The notes beneath the pieces were generated by a model that made no database searches, was not told the DNA's origin, and saw only the letters and a program-made list of their open reading frames with translations. This document shows, in pieces, positions 41,169 through 49,982 of a stretch of 64,000 nt of DNA (position 1 is the first letter of the stretch; every line of letters starts with the position of its first letter). The DNA lies in the NCBI GenBank assembly GCA_023428905.1, contig JAEYWP010000008.1, forward strand, positions 186,001 through 250,000, read 5' to 3'. The translations under genes and the position numbers were made by a program. This DNA is from Verrucomicrobiota bacterium (GTDB lineage: Bacteria > Verrucomicrobiota > Verrucomicrobiia > Opitutales > Opitutaceae).

Positions 41169-41840
41169 TCAGGTGCGCCGGGAGCGTGGGCTGGCGAGGG
41201 AGGCCCGAAGGGTGCGGAAGCCATGCTCGACCAGGTGTTCGGCGCTGACGCTGAACTTGTGCTGCAACATCGCCCCCTTGCGGTGCGAGACCTGGATCAG
41301 GCCGTGGGTGAATGACCACATCGCAAGCGCCGTGAGGACCGGGTCTCCCGCATCCGCCGCAATCGAACCATCCTTGATCCCGGCGGCCACCGCGGTGGCC
41401 ACGCGGCCGACCACGGCGCGTCCGCAATTCATCGCCCCCTCCACTTCCGAGCTGAGCGTCTCGGCCCCGACCTGCTTTGTTTCCATTTCGGAAATCACCT
41501 GGAAATACAGCGGCTGGTCCTCCGAGAACGCCTTGTAGGCCCGGCCCATGCCAATCACTTGGTCCAGGCCGGTCTTCTCCTGCCGCGCCACCGCCTCAAA
41601 ACGCGCCTGCAGGGCGTGGAGCGCGCGCTCGCAGACGCCGTAGATCAGGTCCTCGCGGGTGGGAAAATAAACGTAGAGCAGGGTCCGGCTCAGGCGCGAC
41701 TGCTTCGCAATGTTGCCGTAGTTGGCGGCCTTCAGGCCCAGCTTGGCGATCACCCGCTCGGCCGCATCCAGGATGTCCTCCCGCCGTTTCTGTTTGTCGG
41801 CGTCACGGCGGGCGCGGGTGGGTTTTTTGGCGGTGGGCAT
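41169..41840 (-). CDS. TetR-family transcriptional repressor
   Basis: The 223-residue protein has a basic N-terminus and a TetR DNA-binding domain (about 20-66: REDILDAAERVIAKLG... then LSRTLLYVYFPTREDLIYGV). The ligand domain is all-helical and variable. It is the first gene of the efflux operon and probably represses it, releasing DNA upon binding of a pump substrate. The palindromic site at 41118-41137 lies downstream of its stop and upstream of the channel gene. It is divergent from malate dehydrogenase with 120 bases between. Confidence 0.88.
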   Translation of the reverse strand: MPTAKKPTRARRDADKQKRREDILDAAERVIAKLGLKAANYGNIAKQSRLSRTLLYVYFPTREDLIYGVCERALHALQARFEAVARQEKTGLDQVIGMGRAYKAFSEDQPLYFQVISEMETKQVGAETLSSEVEGAMNCGRAVVGRVATAVAAGIKDGSIAADAGDPVLTALAMWSFTHGLIQVSHRKGAMLQHKFSVSAEHLVEHGFRTLRASLASPRSRRT

Positions 41841-41960
41841 GAGGGCGTGGCCAGCGACAACGCCGGCACCACCATCGCCGCATATGCCTAATTCTGCGCC
41901 AAGAAAAACATTTCTTGCGTGTCCGCAGGCGGTCTTTCGTGGTTAGCTGTTTCTTCGCCT

Positions 41961-42944
41961 ATGAAATCACCCATCCGTGTCGCAGTCACCGGCGCCGCCG
42001 GCCAGATCGGTTACTCCCTCCTCTTTCGCATCGCCTCCGGCTCGATGTTCGGCGCCGACCAGCCCGTCATCCTGCACCTGATTGAGATCGAACCCGCCCT
42101 GCCCGCCCTCCAGGGCGTGGTGATGGAGCTGCAGGACTGCGCGTTCCCCCAGCTGAAGGGGATCGTCGCCACCGCGAGCCTCGATGAGGGTTTCAAGGGC
42201 GTGAACTGGGCCCTCCTGGTCGGTTCCGTGCCGCGCAAGGCCGGCATGGAGCGCAAGGACCTCCTCAGCATCAACGGCAAGATCTTCACCGGCCAGGGCA
42301 AGGCGATCGCCGCCAACGCCGCTCCGGACGTCCGCGTGCTGGTGGTGGGCAACCCCTGCAACACGAACTGCCTGATCGCGATGAACAACGCGAAGTCGGT
42401 CCCGAGCAATCGCTGGTTCGCGATGACGATGCTCGACCAGAACCGCGCCGTCACCCAGCTCGCCCTCAAGGCCGGCATCGACACGACCGAGGTCAGCAAC
42501 CTCGCCATCTGGGGCAATCACAGCTCCACCATGTATCCGGATTACGACAACGCGAAGATTTCGGGCAAACCCGCGACATCCGTCATCACCGACGCCGCTT
42601 GGTACAAGGACACCTTCATCCCGACCGTCCAGCAGCGCGGCGCAGCCATCATCAAGGCCCGCGGCCTCAGCTCCGCCGCCTCCGCCGCAAATGCGGTGGT
42701 GGATACGGTGCGCAACCTGGTCAACCCGACCCCGGCCGGCACCTGCTTCAGCGTGGGTGTGTGCTCCGACGGCAGCTACGGCATTGAGAAGGGCCTGATC
42801 TACTCCTTCCCGATCCGCAGCAACGGCAAGGACTGGTCCATCGTCCAGGGCGTCGCGCTCAACGAGTTCAGCAAGTCCAAGATCATCGCCACGGAGAACG
42901 AGCTGAAGGAAGAGAAGGCGCTGGTCGCCGAGCTCCTCGGTTAA
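41961..42944 (+). CDS. mdh: Malate dehydrogenase
   Basis: The ATG at 41961 gives 327 residues, the size of the MDH type with about 330 residues. Motifs are TGAAGQIGYSLLF for NAD binding, NCN-type VVGNPCNTNCLIAM, LDQNRAVTQLALK and the catalytic histidine in IWGNHSSTMYPD. It oxidises malate to oxaloacetate in the citric acid cycle. A start 42 bases earlier is less likely. A strong intrinsic terminator at 42971-42997 ends the transcript. Confidence 0.94.
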   Translation: MKSPIRVAVTGAAGQIGYSLLFRIASGSMFGADQPVILHLIEIEPALPALQGVVMELQDCAFPQLKGIVATASLDEGFKGVNWALLVGSVPRKAGMERKDLLSINGKIFTGQGKAIAANAAPDVRVLVVGNPCNTNCLIAMNNAKSVPSNRWFAMTMLDQNRAVTQLALKAGIDTTEVSNLAIWGNHSSTMYPDYDNAKISGKPATSVITDAAWYKDTFIPTVQQRGAAIIKARGLSSAASAANAVVDTVRNLVNPTPAGTCFSVGVCSDGSYGIEKGLIYSFPIRSNGKDWSIVQGVALNEFSKSKIIATENELKEEKALVAELLG

Positions 42945-42970
42945 TCTCCACGCGTAGTTTCCCCTTCTCG

Positions 42971-42997
42971 AGGCGCCCCGTCCCGGGCGCCTTTTTT
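42971..42997 (+). terminator. Intrinsic terminator after mdh
   Basis: AGGCGCCC at 42971-42978 pairs with GGGCGCCT at 42985-42992 around a 6-base loop. A run of six T residues follows (42992-42997). It lies 27 bases past the mdh stop. Confidence 0.88.
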
Positions 42998-43042
42998 GCG
43001 CCCGCAGCCGCCCGCCCGCCCGGCACAACCGGGAAAGGCAGC

Positions 43043-43744
43043 CTACACCACCAGACCCGCCAAGGTCGTCTCCTTCGTCAGGGCAAAGGCATGCCGCAGC
43101 CGCAGAAAATCCTGCCACAGGACGCTGGGCGCCGCCGCCCGTGGGAACGCCATCGCCAGGCTCTGGCCGTCGTAACGCACCTCGGCCTCCACGTCTGGCA
43201 CCGTCAACAGACACGAAGCGCAGTCCGAGGGGTAATCGACCTTTAGCCCGGTCTCATCCAGACCCTCCACCGCGTCGATCACCTGCTCCACCGGGGCACC
43301 TTTGCGCAGCCCAAACACCACGTCGGTGAAGCGCCCGTCGAAAAGGGTGTCCGTCGCAGGAAGGGCAAGGAAATCAGCCGAACGCACGCCGTGCAGCGTA
43401 CGCGTCACCGCATACTCCGAGGGGTCCGCCTCCACCAGCGCGTAAGCGAGCTCATACACAAAATCCTTCGCGGAAAGGACCGCCGTGCCGACGCCGAGGT
43501 CGAGAGAAAGCTCCTTCCGTTTGTAGGCAAGGAGCGCTCGGGCCTGCTGGAAAAGCGCCTCCGCCTCCTCTGCCAGCTCCGCCGCACAGAGTTTCCCGAG
43601 AAAGGCGGTGGTCGCACTGTTCACGGCGTCGGGCAGGGTGTGCTGTCCCTTCCGGAAACCCCGCAGGGTCCTGACCATTCCCCGGCTCACCCCCGCAAAG
43701 CGGAGTGATTCTAGAACGCGGGAGGGTTCAGAACGTGGCGGCAT
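43043..43744 (-). CDS. Conserved-looking hypothetical protein
   Basis: The ATG at 43744 gives 233 residues. No signal peptide or membrane helix is seen. The sequence is balanced in composition and includes SRVLESLRFAGVSRGMVRTL near the N-terminus and a Cys-pair DCASCLLTV near the C-terminus. I do not recognise the family. A longer in-frame start at 44020 would run over the neighbouring small membrane protein gene. The gene converges with mdh and follows a small membrane protein gene, 44 bases apart. Confidence 0.72.
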   Translation of the reverse strand: MPPRSEPSRVLESLRFAGVSRGMVRTLRGFRKGQHTLPDAVNSATTAFLGKLCAAELAEEAEALFQQARALLAYKRKELSLDLGVGTAVLSAKDFVYELAYALVEADPSEYAVTRTLHGVRSADFLALPATDTLFDGRFTDVVFGLRKGAPVEQVIDAVEGLDETGLKVDYPSDCASCLLTVPDVEAEVRYDGQSLAMAFPRAAAPSVLWQDFLRLRHAFALTKETTLAGLVV

Positions 43745-43788
43745 CGGTCCATCTGACCAACGCCGCCGCTCCAAACTCCAGCCGATTC

Positions 43789-44079
43789 TCAGGCCGCAGT
43801 GCGCGAGCCTCGGCGCAAGAGGGCCACCAGGCCGACGATGGCCAGAATCGGAAGCCAGATCGGCGAGGAGGCCGCCGCCAGTGCAATCAGGACGCCGACG
43901 AGCGCGCACACGACAGTGAGCAATACGCCTCCAACCACCGCCACCCCGCCCGCGAACACCAGGCCAATCAGCAGCGCAATCATCCCGCCCAGGGCGAGGG
44001 GCACTGCCGCCACCGGCCAAAGGTGGATCACGAGGGCGGCGATCGCGAATACCAACAGAACCTTGAGGAACGTCTTCAT
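43789..44079 (-). CDS. Small membrane protein
   Basis: The ATG at 44079 gives 96 residues, almost entirely hydrophobic with three predicted helices (about 4-24, 27-50 and 55-88) and a basic C-terminus LLRRGSRTAA. The arrangement resembles small integral membrane proteins of unknown role. It is upstream of the 233-residue protein gene on the same strand. A much longer ORF to 44532 exists, but its N-terminal part is without hydrophobic or conserved character. Confidence 0.65.
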   Translation of the reverse strand: MKTFLKVLLVFAIAALVIHLWPVAAVPLALGGMIALLIGLVFAGGVAVVGGVLLTVVCALVGVLIALAAASSPIWLPILAIVGLVALLRRGSRTAA

Positions 44080-44356
44080 GCCTGAAAAACCCGGCTGCGC
44101 GCCAAAAGTTGCAGCCTCTTTTCGTTCAATCGCCGCGCCTCCAGCTCGCCAAAACGGGGGCGCCACCCTGGCAGGACCTGCCAGCGGCGGCCGGCGAGCG
44201 CCGAGGCGAACCGGACCTGCACAACGGTCGGCAGGAATCGCCCTAAATCCGCGCAGCCTTGGGCCGATGAGATGGCGTGGACGCGCGCGCTTTCCTCCTG
44301 CTTCACCGAGCCTCCCACGCCGGAGCTTCAGGGTTCGGCGCGGACCACCGCCTGCC

Positions 44357-44752
44357 GTGAGCACCACCGCTCGACCGCAGCGTATCCGCCAGTCCCTCGC
44401 CGCCGCCGTCGTGCTGCTGCTGCTGCTCGCCTGTTGGCTTTTCCTGCGGTCGACCCCGCCGGCCGCACCCGCGCCGCCCGCCTCCCTCGAGATCATCAAT
44501 CCCATGGCCCGCAGCTGGACGGTGCGCACCACGTCCGCCCGCGACGGAGGGACCGCCCATTACCAGATCGGTCCGGGCGAAACACGGCAGATCGAACTCA
44601 GGGAAGGTACCTATGCCTTTGACCAGACCCTTTTGGCATCCGACGGCGAGCCGCCTCACTCGCGCAGGATACACTCCGCGTTTAAGGCCGGGGAACAGTA
44701 CCGCTGGACACTCCTTGCCCTCCCGAGGCCAGAGCTGGAGGAAGAGCCGTGA
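44357..44752 (+). CDS. Single-pass membrane protein, partner of the 928-residue protein
   Basis: A GTG at 44357 opens 131 residues: a basic N-terminus, one membrane helix (AAAVVLLLLLACWLFL, about 16-32), a short Pro/Ala linker, and an extracytoplasmic beta-rich domain of about 85 residues with SLEIINPMARSWTVR and later QYRWTLLALPRPE. The start could also be further upstream in the same open frame, but only this region has the helix at the proper place. Its stop overlaps the next gene's GTG (GTGA), so the two proteins are probably made in fixed ratio. Function unknown. Confidence 0.6.
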   Translation: MSTTARPQRIRQSLAAAVVLLLLLACWLFLRSTPPAAPAPPASLEIINPMARSWTVRTTSARDGGTAHYQIGPGETRQIELREGTYAFDQTLLASDGEPPHSRRIHSAFKAGEQYRWTLLALPRPELEEEP

Positions 44753-47535
44753 ACAGCCGGCAGGCCGGTCCCCGCCAGGTTGCTGAAATTCGTTATGGCT
44801 CCCACCCGGGTGCGGTCGCTGCTGTCGGCGCCCATCCCCTGCACACCTTCTGGCCCCTGCTGAGCCCACACTTTCGCGGGGTCTGGCTGGCGCCGCAGCG
44901 GCGGAGCGACGGCGCCAGCGTATCCTGGATCTGGCGACAGCCGACCGAGAAACGCGAGCCCGGCGCCCAGGACCTCGCCACCCTCCGCCGGCGACTGCAG
45001 GAGTCAGCCGCCGGTTTCTCGGAGGATCCTCTGGGCAGCGTGGACGAGACGGTGGCGCGCGCGACCAGCGAGGCCGTGGTGCGGCAGGTCTGTGCCCGTG
45101 CAGCCGAGGTCGTCGCCGGCCTCGTGGCCAAGTCCGATGCCGACCTGGCCGCTTATGTCGCCGTGACAGAAACCGGACTTCGCCTTCACAGCTGGGGCGC
45201 CGACATTCCGGCGCCGCCGCAGGATCCGTCCGCACAGCAGTGCGAGATCAGCGGCACCGTGTTCGCCGCCGACAAACCTGCTGCGCGCTTCATGGTCGCC
45301 CTGGAAAACAGCCGCGGTCTGACGCTCGCCCGGACCGAGTCCGGCTCGGAAGGTCATTTCGCCTTTCCGGATATTGGGCCCGGCAGCTACCGGGTCCGCG
45401 TGCTCTCGGAGCACGTTCCTTTCTCCGTCAAGGGCGTCACGGTCCGAGTGGAGCAGGAGTCCGTCCGCGGCATCGAACTGCGCAGCCATGCCTTGATCGA
45501 CGCACCTGACGAGGAGACTGCATCCGTCGACACCACGGTTGCGCCTCCCGCGCCGTTCACGCCGCCAACGGTGTCGCCGCCTCCGATCGTCGACACCCAC
45601 CCAGGGCGCCGCCGTGCGCGCCGCTTGCTCCTGCTTCTGCTGCTGCTTGCCGTCGGTATCGCTGGCGGTGCGATGGCGTGGTTCGCCCGGAGGGCTCCGC
45701 CACCCGCTGCAATCCGACCGAGCAACTTCGTCGCCTACGCTCCACCGGCGTCCGCGGCGCCCTCGGTCGAACGCACAGACGGTTCGGAAAGGTCCGACCC
45801 GGGCATCAATCTCGGCGCAGCGGTCGACCGCCCGCGCCTGGGATCGGAGCCAGCTTCTCCCTCGGACTTCGCCAGCCGCACCAGCCTCTCTTCCGCGCCT
45901 CTGGTTGCGGCCGCGGCCGCACCGGTGGCGACTGCGCCCGGCGCGGTTGATGGCGAAGGATGGACGCCCGAGGCTGCCGGCGGTGAGCCAGGAGGCCCCC
46001 CCGCAGGCCTGCCCAGCGGGGCAACGACGCCCGAGCCGGCAGGCGCTGCCGAGGCCGGGAGCGCTGCGGGGCAAACCGCCGCAGTTGTCGGCTCGCCGGG
46101 TGCTTCCCGCGCCAACGCAGCTCACGCGGGGGACAAGGGCACGATTACAACCTCCCAACCTGCCGGTGAGTCGAAACCCCGGCCCCCCCGGCGGCATACC
46201 TCTCCCCTGCCCACGCAGGTGCCGCGGCAGCCGGCGTTGGATTCGAAGGCGGCCGATGCGGCCGAGACCGACGATCCAGACGACACCGACATCCTGCTGG
46301 ACGCCGACGCACGCGCGGAAAGGGCGGCGCGCCGGGCGGTCTCCGACGGCAAGGCCACGGCGAAGGAAGAGACGCGGGCGGCGACCGACACCGCTGACAC
46401 GGCCGCCACGGATACGTCGGATCACGGGGAGACTGAACCCGCATCGCTCTCGGCCGATCCTTCGGCTCCCGAGGGTCCGCCCGAACACGACGACCCCTTG
46501 GTGGAGCGTCCAGACCGGGAAGATGAGCCGAGCGATCGCGAAGCGCCGGAAGAAGCGTTGTCCGACGAGGAAAGGTCCGACCCGGTCGAGGAGTCTGCTG
46601 ATCCTGTCGATGAACGTCAGGATGACGAGGCCTCAACTGAGGACGCGCCCCCTCGTTCGTCCGATCTTGCGCGCGAAGGAACCCGACGTACCCCACGCGC
46701 CTCGAGCGCCGGACCTGCCGGCGGTCGCGTCTCACCGGATGCGGCCGCGACTTCCCGACGTCCCGCCAAACGGGCGCCGCGCGCCGATGCCCACCCGACA
46801 ATGCCCGGGACCCTGAGCGCGGAGCACGGAAGCGCCCCTCCCGGCCTGGGGTACAGCGTCACCCTGCGGATGGAGACCTGGCATCCTCGCCTGGAGGTCG
46901 ACGTGATCGTACCCACCGCGCCGGTACCGCGGAGCAGCGGTGACACGACGCGCGCCCTGCTCCACGATGCGCAGGCAGAGGCGACCTCACGCCTGCCCGA
47001 ATTGTTTCAACTCCCGATGACGCAGGCCGGCGTGATCCTGGACGTCGATGCGGCCCTCCTTCGGGCGGGAGCACTGCGCTGGTCCCATGCGGCAGCCGAC
47101 GGTGTGACGGCACGGTGCCTGGGTGCACGGGCCGAACTCGGCTGGCACGGTCAAGTTGCCCCCGTATCCAGCGCATGGACACTGCACGGCGCCCACGGCG
47201 CCATCCTGGCCCGGCTTCAAACCGACCGCGCCGGCATCCTCACCCTGGATACGGCACCGGAGGTGCGCGCCTCGCTCTGGGTGGGCCTGCGCCGCCCCCT
47301 CACTGCGTCCAGGCCGGAGCACGCCCCGCAGTGGGCGGCGCGGCTGCGGTGGACGCTCCAGCAGGACGGGCAGGCAGCAGCCACGGGCCACCGCGACGAC
47401 AGCTGGCTGGGAGCGAGCGGCCATCGCCTCGAATTCCCCCTCCCCAGGTCGGCGCAGTCGCCCACGGCCCTGACCGTTCGCCTGCGCGACCGCCAAAGCG
47501 GTTGGGCCTTGGTGCGTCGCGTGCACCTGCGCTGA
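44749..47535 (+). CDS. 928-residue single-pass membrane protein with carboxypeptidase-regulatory-like domain
   Basis: The GTG at 44749 overlaps the preceding stop. Residues 1-160 have no recognised motif. Residues 166-245 form a CarboxypepD_reg-like beta-sandwich (ISGTVFAADKPAARF..., then GHFAFPDIGPGSYRVRVL). A Pro-rich stretch, a basic GRRRARR, and one membrane helix (293-312) follow. Residues about 320-690 are low complexity: Ala/Pro-rich, then strongly acidic with many Asp and Glu. Residues about 700-928 are again ordered, beta-rich. The basic residues directly before the helix put the N-terminal part in the cytoplasm and the acidic repeat part outside. I do not know a protein with this combination. 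Its ordered C-terminus could bind a surface ligand, but that is only a guess. Confidence 0.72.
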   Translation: MNSRQAGPRQVAEIRYGSHPGAVAAVGAHPLHTFWPLLSPHFRGVWLAPQRRSDGASVSWIWRQPTEKREPGAQDLATLRRRLQESAAGFSEDPLGSVDETVARATSEAVVRQVCARAAEVVAGLVAKSDADLAAYVAVTETGLRLHSWGADIPAPPQDPSAQQCEISGTVFAADKPAARFMVALENSRGLTLARTESGSEGHFAFPDIGPGSYRVRVLSEHVPFSVKGVTVRVEQESVRGIELRSHALIDAPDEETASVDTTVAPPAPFTPPTVSPPPIVDTHPGRRRARRLLLLLLLLAVGIAGGAMAWFARRAPPPAAIRPSNFVAYAPPASAAPSVERTDGSERSDPGINLGAAVDRPRLGSEPASPSDFASRTSLSSAPLVAAAAAPVATAPGAVDGEGWTPEAAGGEPGGPPAGLPSGATTPEPAGAAEAGSAAGQTAAVVGSPGASRANAAHAGDKGTITTSQPAGESKPRPPRRHTSPLPTQVPRQPALDSKAADAAETDDPDDTDILLDADARAERAARRAVSDGKATAKEETRAATDTADTAATDTSDHGETEPASLSADPSAPEGPPEHDDPLVERPDREDEPSDREAPEEALSDEERSDPVEESADPVDERQDDEASTEDAPPRSSDLAREGTRRTPRASSAGPAGGRVSPDAAATSRRPAKRAPRADAHPTMPGTLSAEHGSAPPGLGYSVTLRMETWHPRLEVDVIVPTAPVPRSSGDTTRALLHDAQAEATSRLPELFQLPMTQAGVILDVDAALLRAGALRWSHAAADGVTARCLGARAELGWHGQVAPVSSAWTLHGAHGAILARLQTDRAGILTLDTAPEVRASLWVGLRRPLTASRPEHAPQWAARLRWTLQQDGQAAATGHRDDSWLGASGHRLEFPLPRSAQSPTALTVRLRDRQSGWALVRRVHLR

Positions 47536-47704
47536 GCGCGGATACCGGCCACGCGTGGTCCCCCCGCCTGAAGCGCGGCCGCGCCGCCGGCCAGGCAATC
47601 GCGGACAGGGGTGACCGATCCCCGGCCAAGCGCCTGCACGTGAGATTGCACTGAGCCCTTGCGCTTCTGCGAATCCATGGCACCGTTTCCCTCTTGTTCT
47701 TTGA

Positions 47705-47738
47705 GTGAAGCGCGACCGCGGCAGCCGCGGCGATTCAC
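47705..47738. other. Hairpin between the 928-residue gene and ssrA
   Basis: CCGCGGC-A-GCCGCGG at 47716-47730 is a near-perfect palindrome, and the flanking GTGAA (47705-47709) and TTCAC (47734-47738) extend the symmetry. It sits between the upstream gene and ssrA and might be a terminator for the former, although no T tract follows. Confidence 0.4.
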
Positions 47739-47770
47739 GAACCGAAGCCCTGCGTGCTTTTTTCCCTTTT

Positions 47771-48125
47771 GGGGGTGTTCTGGATTCGACCCTTGGTTGG
47801 AGCGCGCCGTTGCCGTTCGAGGATGAAGGTTGGCCTCGTAAATCCCCCTTCAAAAAATAACAGGCAATTACGAAGAAATGCCCCTGGCTGCCTAAGTTTG
47901 TAGCCACGTTCGCCCACTGACACCTGCTAGGTGACGCGAACGACGACAGCAGGCATAGCGTGAAGAGCGACTCGCGGTCAGCACGCTGTATCTTCATCCG
48001 GGAGTTGGTCTGGGGTTAAGCGCGTGGGATCGCGTAACCCGGACGAGATTAAAATCCCTCTATAACGGTAGACGCGGCGCATGAAGGCCAGGGGCACGCG
48101 GGTTCAACTCCCGCCACCTCCACCA
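47771..48125 (+). ncRNA. ssrA: tmRNA (transfer-messenger RNA)
   Basis: The 355-base gene has the tmRNA ends. The 5' GGGGGTGTTCTGGATTCGAC contains the tRNA-like D-arm sequence, and the 3' end is GCGGGTTCAACTCCCGC (T arm) followed by CACCTCC and encoded ACCA. The acceptor stem pairs GGGGGTG with CACCTCC, with one G-U pair. The internal reading frame at 47863-47895 reads GGC AAT TAC GAA GAA ATG CCC CTG GCT GCC TAA, giving the tag GNYEEMPLAA, if GGC is the resume codon. It rescues ribosomes stalled on broken mRNA and tags the products for proteolysis. Its 3' end is the integration site of the following genomic island. Confidence 0.93.
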
Positions 48126-48128
48126 TTT
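48098..48128 (+). repeat. attL-type direct repeat at the 3' end of ssrA
   Basis: These 31 bases, from the T-arm stem of ssrA through the encoded CCA and three T residues, are repeated exactly at 56042-56072 in the same orientation. The preceding bases (C at 48097, A at 56041) and the following bases (G and T) differ. Duplication of the 3' end of a tRNA-like gene is the standard mark of integrase-mediated insertion; here the left copy keeps tmRNA functional. Confidence 0.9.
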
Positions 48129-48131
48129 GAG

Positions 48132-48168
48132 AACCCACTGTAAGCGCCTACACTACAGTGGGTTTTTT
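48132..48168 (+). terminator. Intrinsic terminator after ssrA
   Basis: AACCCACTGTA at 48132-48142 pairs with TACAGTGGGTT at 48154-48164, an 11-bp stem with an 11-base loop; a T run follows to 48168. Because it lies inside the island end, it arrived with the element; the ancestral terminator should lie beyond the right repeat. Confidence 0.88.
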
Positions 48169-48217
48169 ATTGCGCGAAGCTTCGGCACCCGATGAGGGTT
48201 GCACCGGCCGATAAATT

Positions 48218-48233
48218 TTTATCAGTTTATCAG
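48218..48233. promoter_or_regulatory. Tandem octamers at the left island end (integrase arm-type sites)
   Basis: TTTATCAG occurs twice in direct succession (48218-48225 and 48226-48233), two bases before the integrase start codon. The reverse complement CTGATAAA occurs twice at the right end (55910-55917, 55921-55928). Paired, oppositely oriented short repeats near the ends of an island are the expected layout of arm-type integrase-binding sites; the left pair may also regulate the integrase promoter. Binding is inferred. Confidence 0.6.
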
Positions 48234-48235
48234 CC

Positions 48236-48894
48236 ATGGCTTCTCGCGGCTTCAAAGTCTCCGAACTCGAGTTGAAGAGTGGCAACGTGTCATGGCTGGT
48301 GACCGGCACATTGTCGGGGCGTCAGGTGCGCCGGCAGTTCGCCACGCGTTCCGAAGCGGAAGACTTTCGCGACCAGCAGAACCAAGTGCTCTTCGGCAGA
48401 GATCCTAACAAGTCTCCCGTCAGAACGCACTTAACGAATGAACAGGTCCGCCAAGCCGAGACTGTGTTTGCCTTGCTCGGCAAACGATCGCCGGAATCGA
48501 ACCTGCTTGATCTTGAGCGCTTTCATGCGGTCTTTGCTCCCGCAACGCACGGTGAGAACATTGCCGAACTCGCGGGTGTTCTGAAGACACTTAGTGTGAA
48601 GGCTGGCGAATCCGGAATCACGACCCTTCTCCGGCACTATCACGAATTCCAAGCTCCAATCGCTAGCGGGAAGACGCTTCACGAGGCAGTGATGACATAC
48701 CTCGAGGATCGAGAACGTGAAGTGTTGGCCGAAAAACCGACTCTTAGTGCCCGCCAGTACGAGAGTATCGGCAAAGAAATGGCCCGCTTTCAAAACTATT
48801 TCGGGGGAGAGCGCCCCGTCTCCCTTCTATCATCGCACGACCTCCACCAGTTCATAGAAACGACTTTCCCGAAGACAGACCAGGAGCAGCCTAG
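48236..48894 (+). pseudogene. Tyrosine-type integrase, N-terminal part only
   Basis: The first 218 codons encode an N-terminal beta-domain (VSWLVTGTLSGRQVRRQFATR, SAM-like arm-binding type) and a helical core-binding domain (TLHEAVMTYLEDRE... ARQYESIGKEMARFQNYFGG...LSSHDLHQFIETTF). It then stops resembling an integrase near 48890. The frame stays open to 49063, but the last 57 codons are only the antiparallel-frame reading of the relaxase remnant. The catalytic domain with R-H-R-Y residues is missing. The position just inside the left att repeat, reading into the island, is that of the element's own integrase. Confidence 0.72.
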
Positions 48895-49791
48895 ATTTCC
48901 AAACGCTCTCAGCAGCGTGACCGCGCCATCGCTCGCGAAGAGAAGCAGCTTAACCGCAAGCTCACGCACGACGAGATTAGCCACCTCGTCCACAAGTCGC
49001 GCCCGAGTAAACTCAAGGACGCGTCCGATGAAGCCGTCCGCGCTCAGCAGCTTGGGGAGCTGAGTTTCTTCGAGCACCGCTCCTTAAAAAAAGTTGTCGC
49101 TGCCGCACGTGGGATTCCGCGGGAACCGGAAGAACACGTGCACTTGGGCGAGGCACTGCAGTACGCAAAAGAGCACGTCTTTTCCCGCCATTCGGTCGCC
49201 CCGGTGCACACGCTCCTCGAGGCCGCGCTCGTCAAGGGATTGGGCCAAGTGGATCTGCCGGACCTTAAGCGCACGATCGAAGAGAGCCGCGAGTTCGTTC
49301 GCGTAGGCCACGGCAGCAAAGCCGAGGTATCCACCCGCGCCATTTTAGAGAGCGAACAAACGCTTCTGCGCACCGTAAACCAGGGCGTGGGCTCCGTCGC
49401 TCCGCTCGCGCCTCGGTTTGAGGCGCCGGTGCATTTGTCGGCCGATCAACGCGCCGCCGTCGCGCACGTGGCGTTTTCACTCGATCGGATCACCGGCATT
49501 AGTGGCCTCGCTGGCACCGGCAAGACCACGACCCTCAAGGCCGTGCAAGGTATGATCGAGTCGGCGGGCAAGACAGGCGTCTTTCTGGCACCCACAGCCG
49601 GTGCCGCCGATGTCCTCAAAAAGGATGGATTCCCGGCAGCTGCCGATTATGCCGAAGGCGGTGTGACGAAGGTCGCCAAGAACGCCATTATTCCTGGTGA
49701 TTTGGTCGAGGACGTAGCGTCAGCAGCGCAGACGTCCTTTGAACAATGGATCAAGGAGCAGCGGACTGAGTATTGGAAGAACAGGTGGTGA
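48895..49791 (+). pseudogene. MobF-type (TrwC/TraI-like) relaxase-helicase, truncated
   Basis: In this frame, open from after a TAG at 48892, the sequence has typical TrwC middle-region features. ISKRSQQRDRAIAREE and HLVHKSRPSKLKDAS belong to the linker; STRAILESEQTLLRTVNQG and HLSADQRAAVAHV precede the helicase Walker A GLAGTGKTTTLKAV; VFLAPTAGAADVLKKDGF follows. The N-terminal relaxase domain with its tyrosines and histidine triad is absent, and most of the helicase after motif Ia is missing. It ends abruptly at 49791. The left border coincides with the break in the integrase, so one deletion joined the two. It shows that the island descends from a conjugative or mobilisable element. Confidence 0.75.
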
Positions 49792-49797
49792 AGGATC

Positions 49798-49944
49798 GTG
49801 ATCATCGTGGAACGGACAGCGGCCCACCAGGTCGCCGCCCTGGGCTTTGCGCTTCATCGACAAAAAACCGCGCGAGGGTTGCCCCGTTCTCAGCAGCAAA
49901 AGATCCTCGATGTCGTCGAGGCTCTCGTCGCCAAGGCGTCATAA
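49798..49944 (+). CDS. Possible 48-residue protein after the relaxase remnant
   Basis: A GTG at 49798, or one at 49807, opens a short frame ending at TAA 49942-49944. The product ends QKILDVVEALVAKAS and has a moderately helical, basic sequence. It starts 7 bases after the relaxase stop, preceded by GAAGGA, and a hairpin with T tract follows 15 bases downstream. These flanks favour a real small gene, but there is no family match I know. Confidence 0.35.
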   Translation: MIIVERTAAHQVAALGFALHRQKTARGLPRSQQQKILDVVEALVAKAS

Positions 49945-49958
49945 AACCATACGAGCGC

Positions 49959-49982
49959 CTACCGTTTTCACGGTAGCTTTTC
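49959..49982 (+). terminator. Terminator-like hairpin after the small ORF
   Basis: CTACCG (49959-49964) pairs with CGGTAG (49971-49976) around TTTTCA, followed by CTTTT. A short intrinsic terminator is likely for the relaxase operon remnant. Confidence 0.5.
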
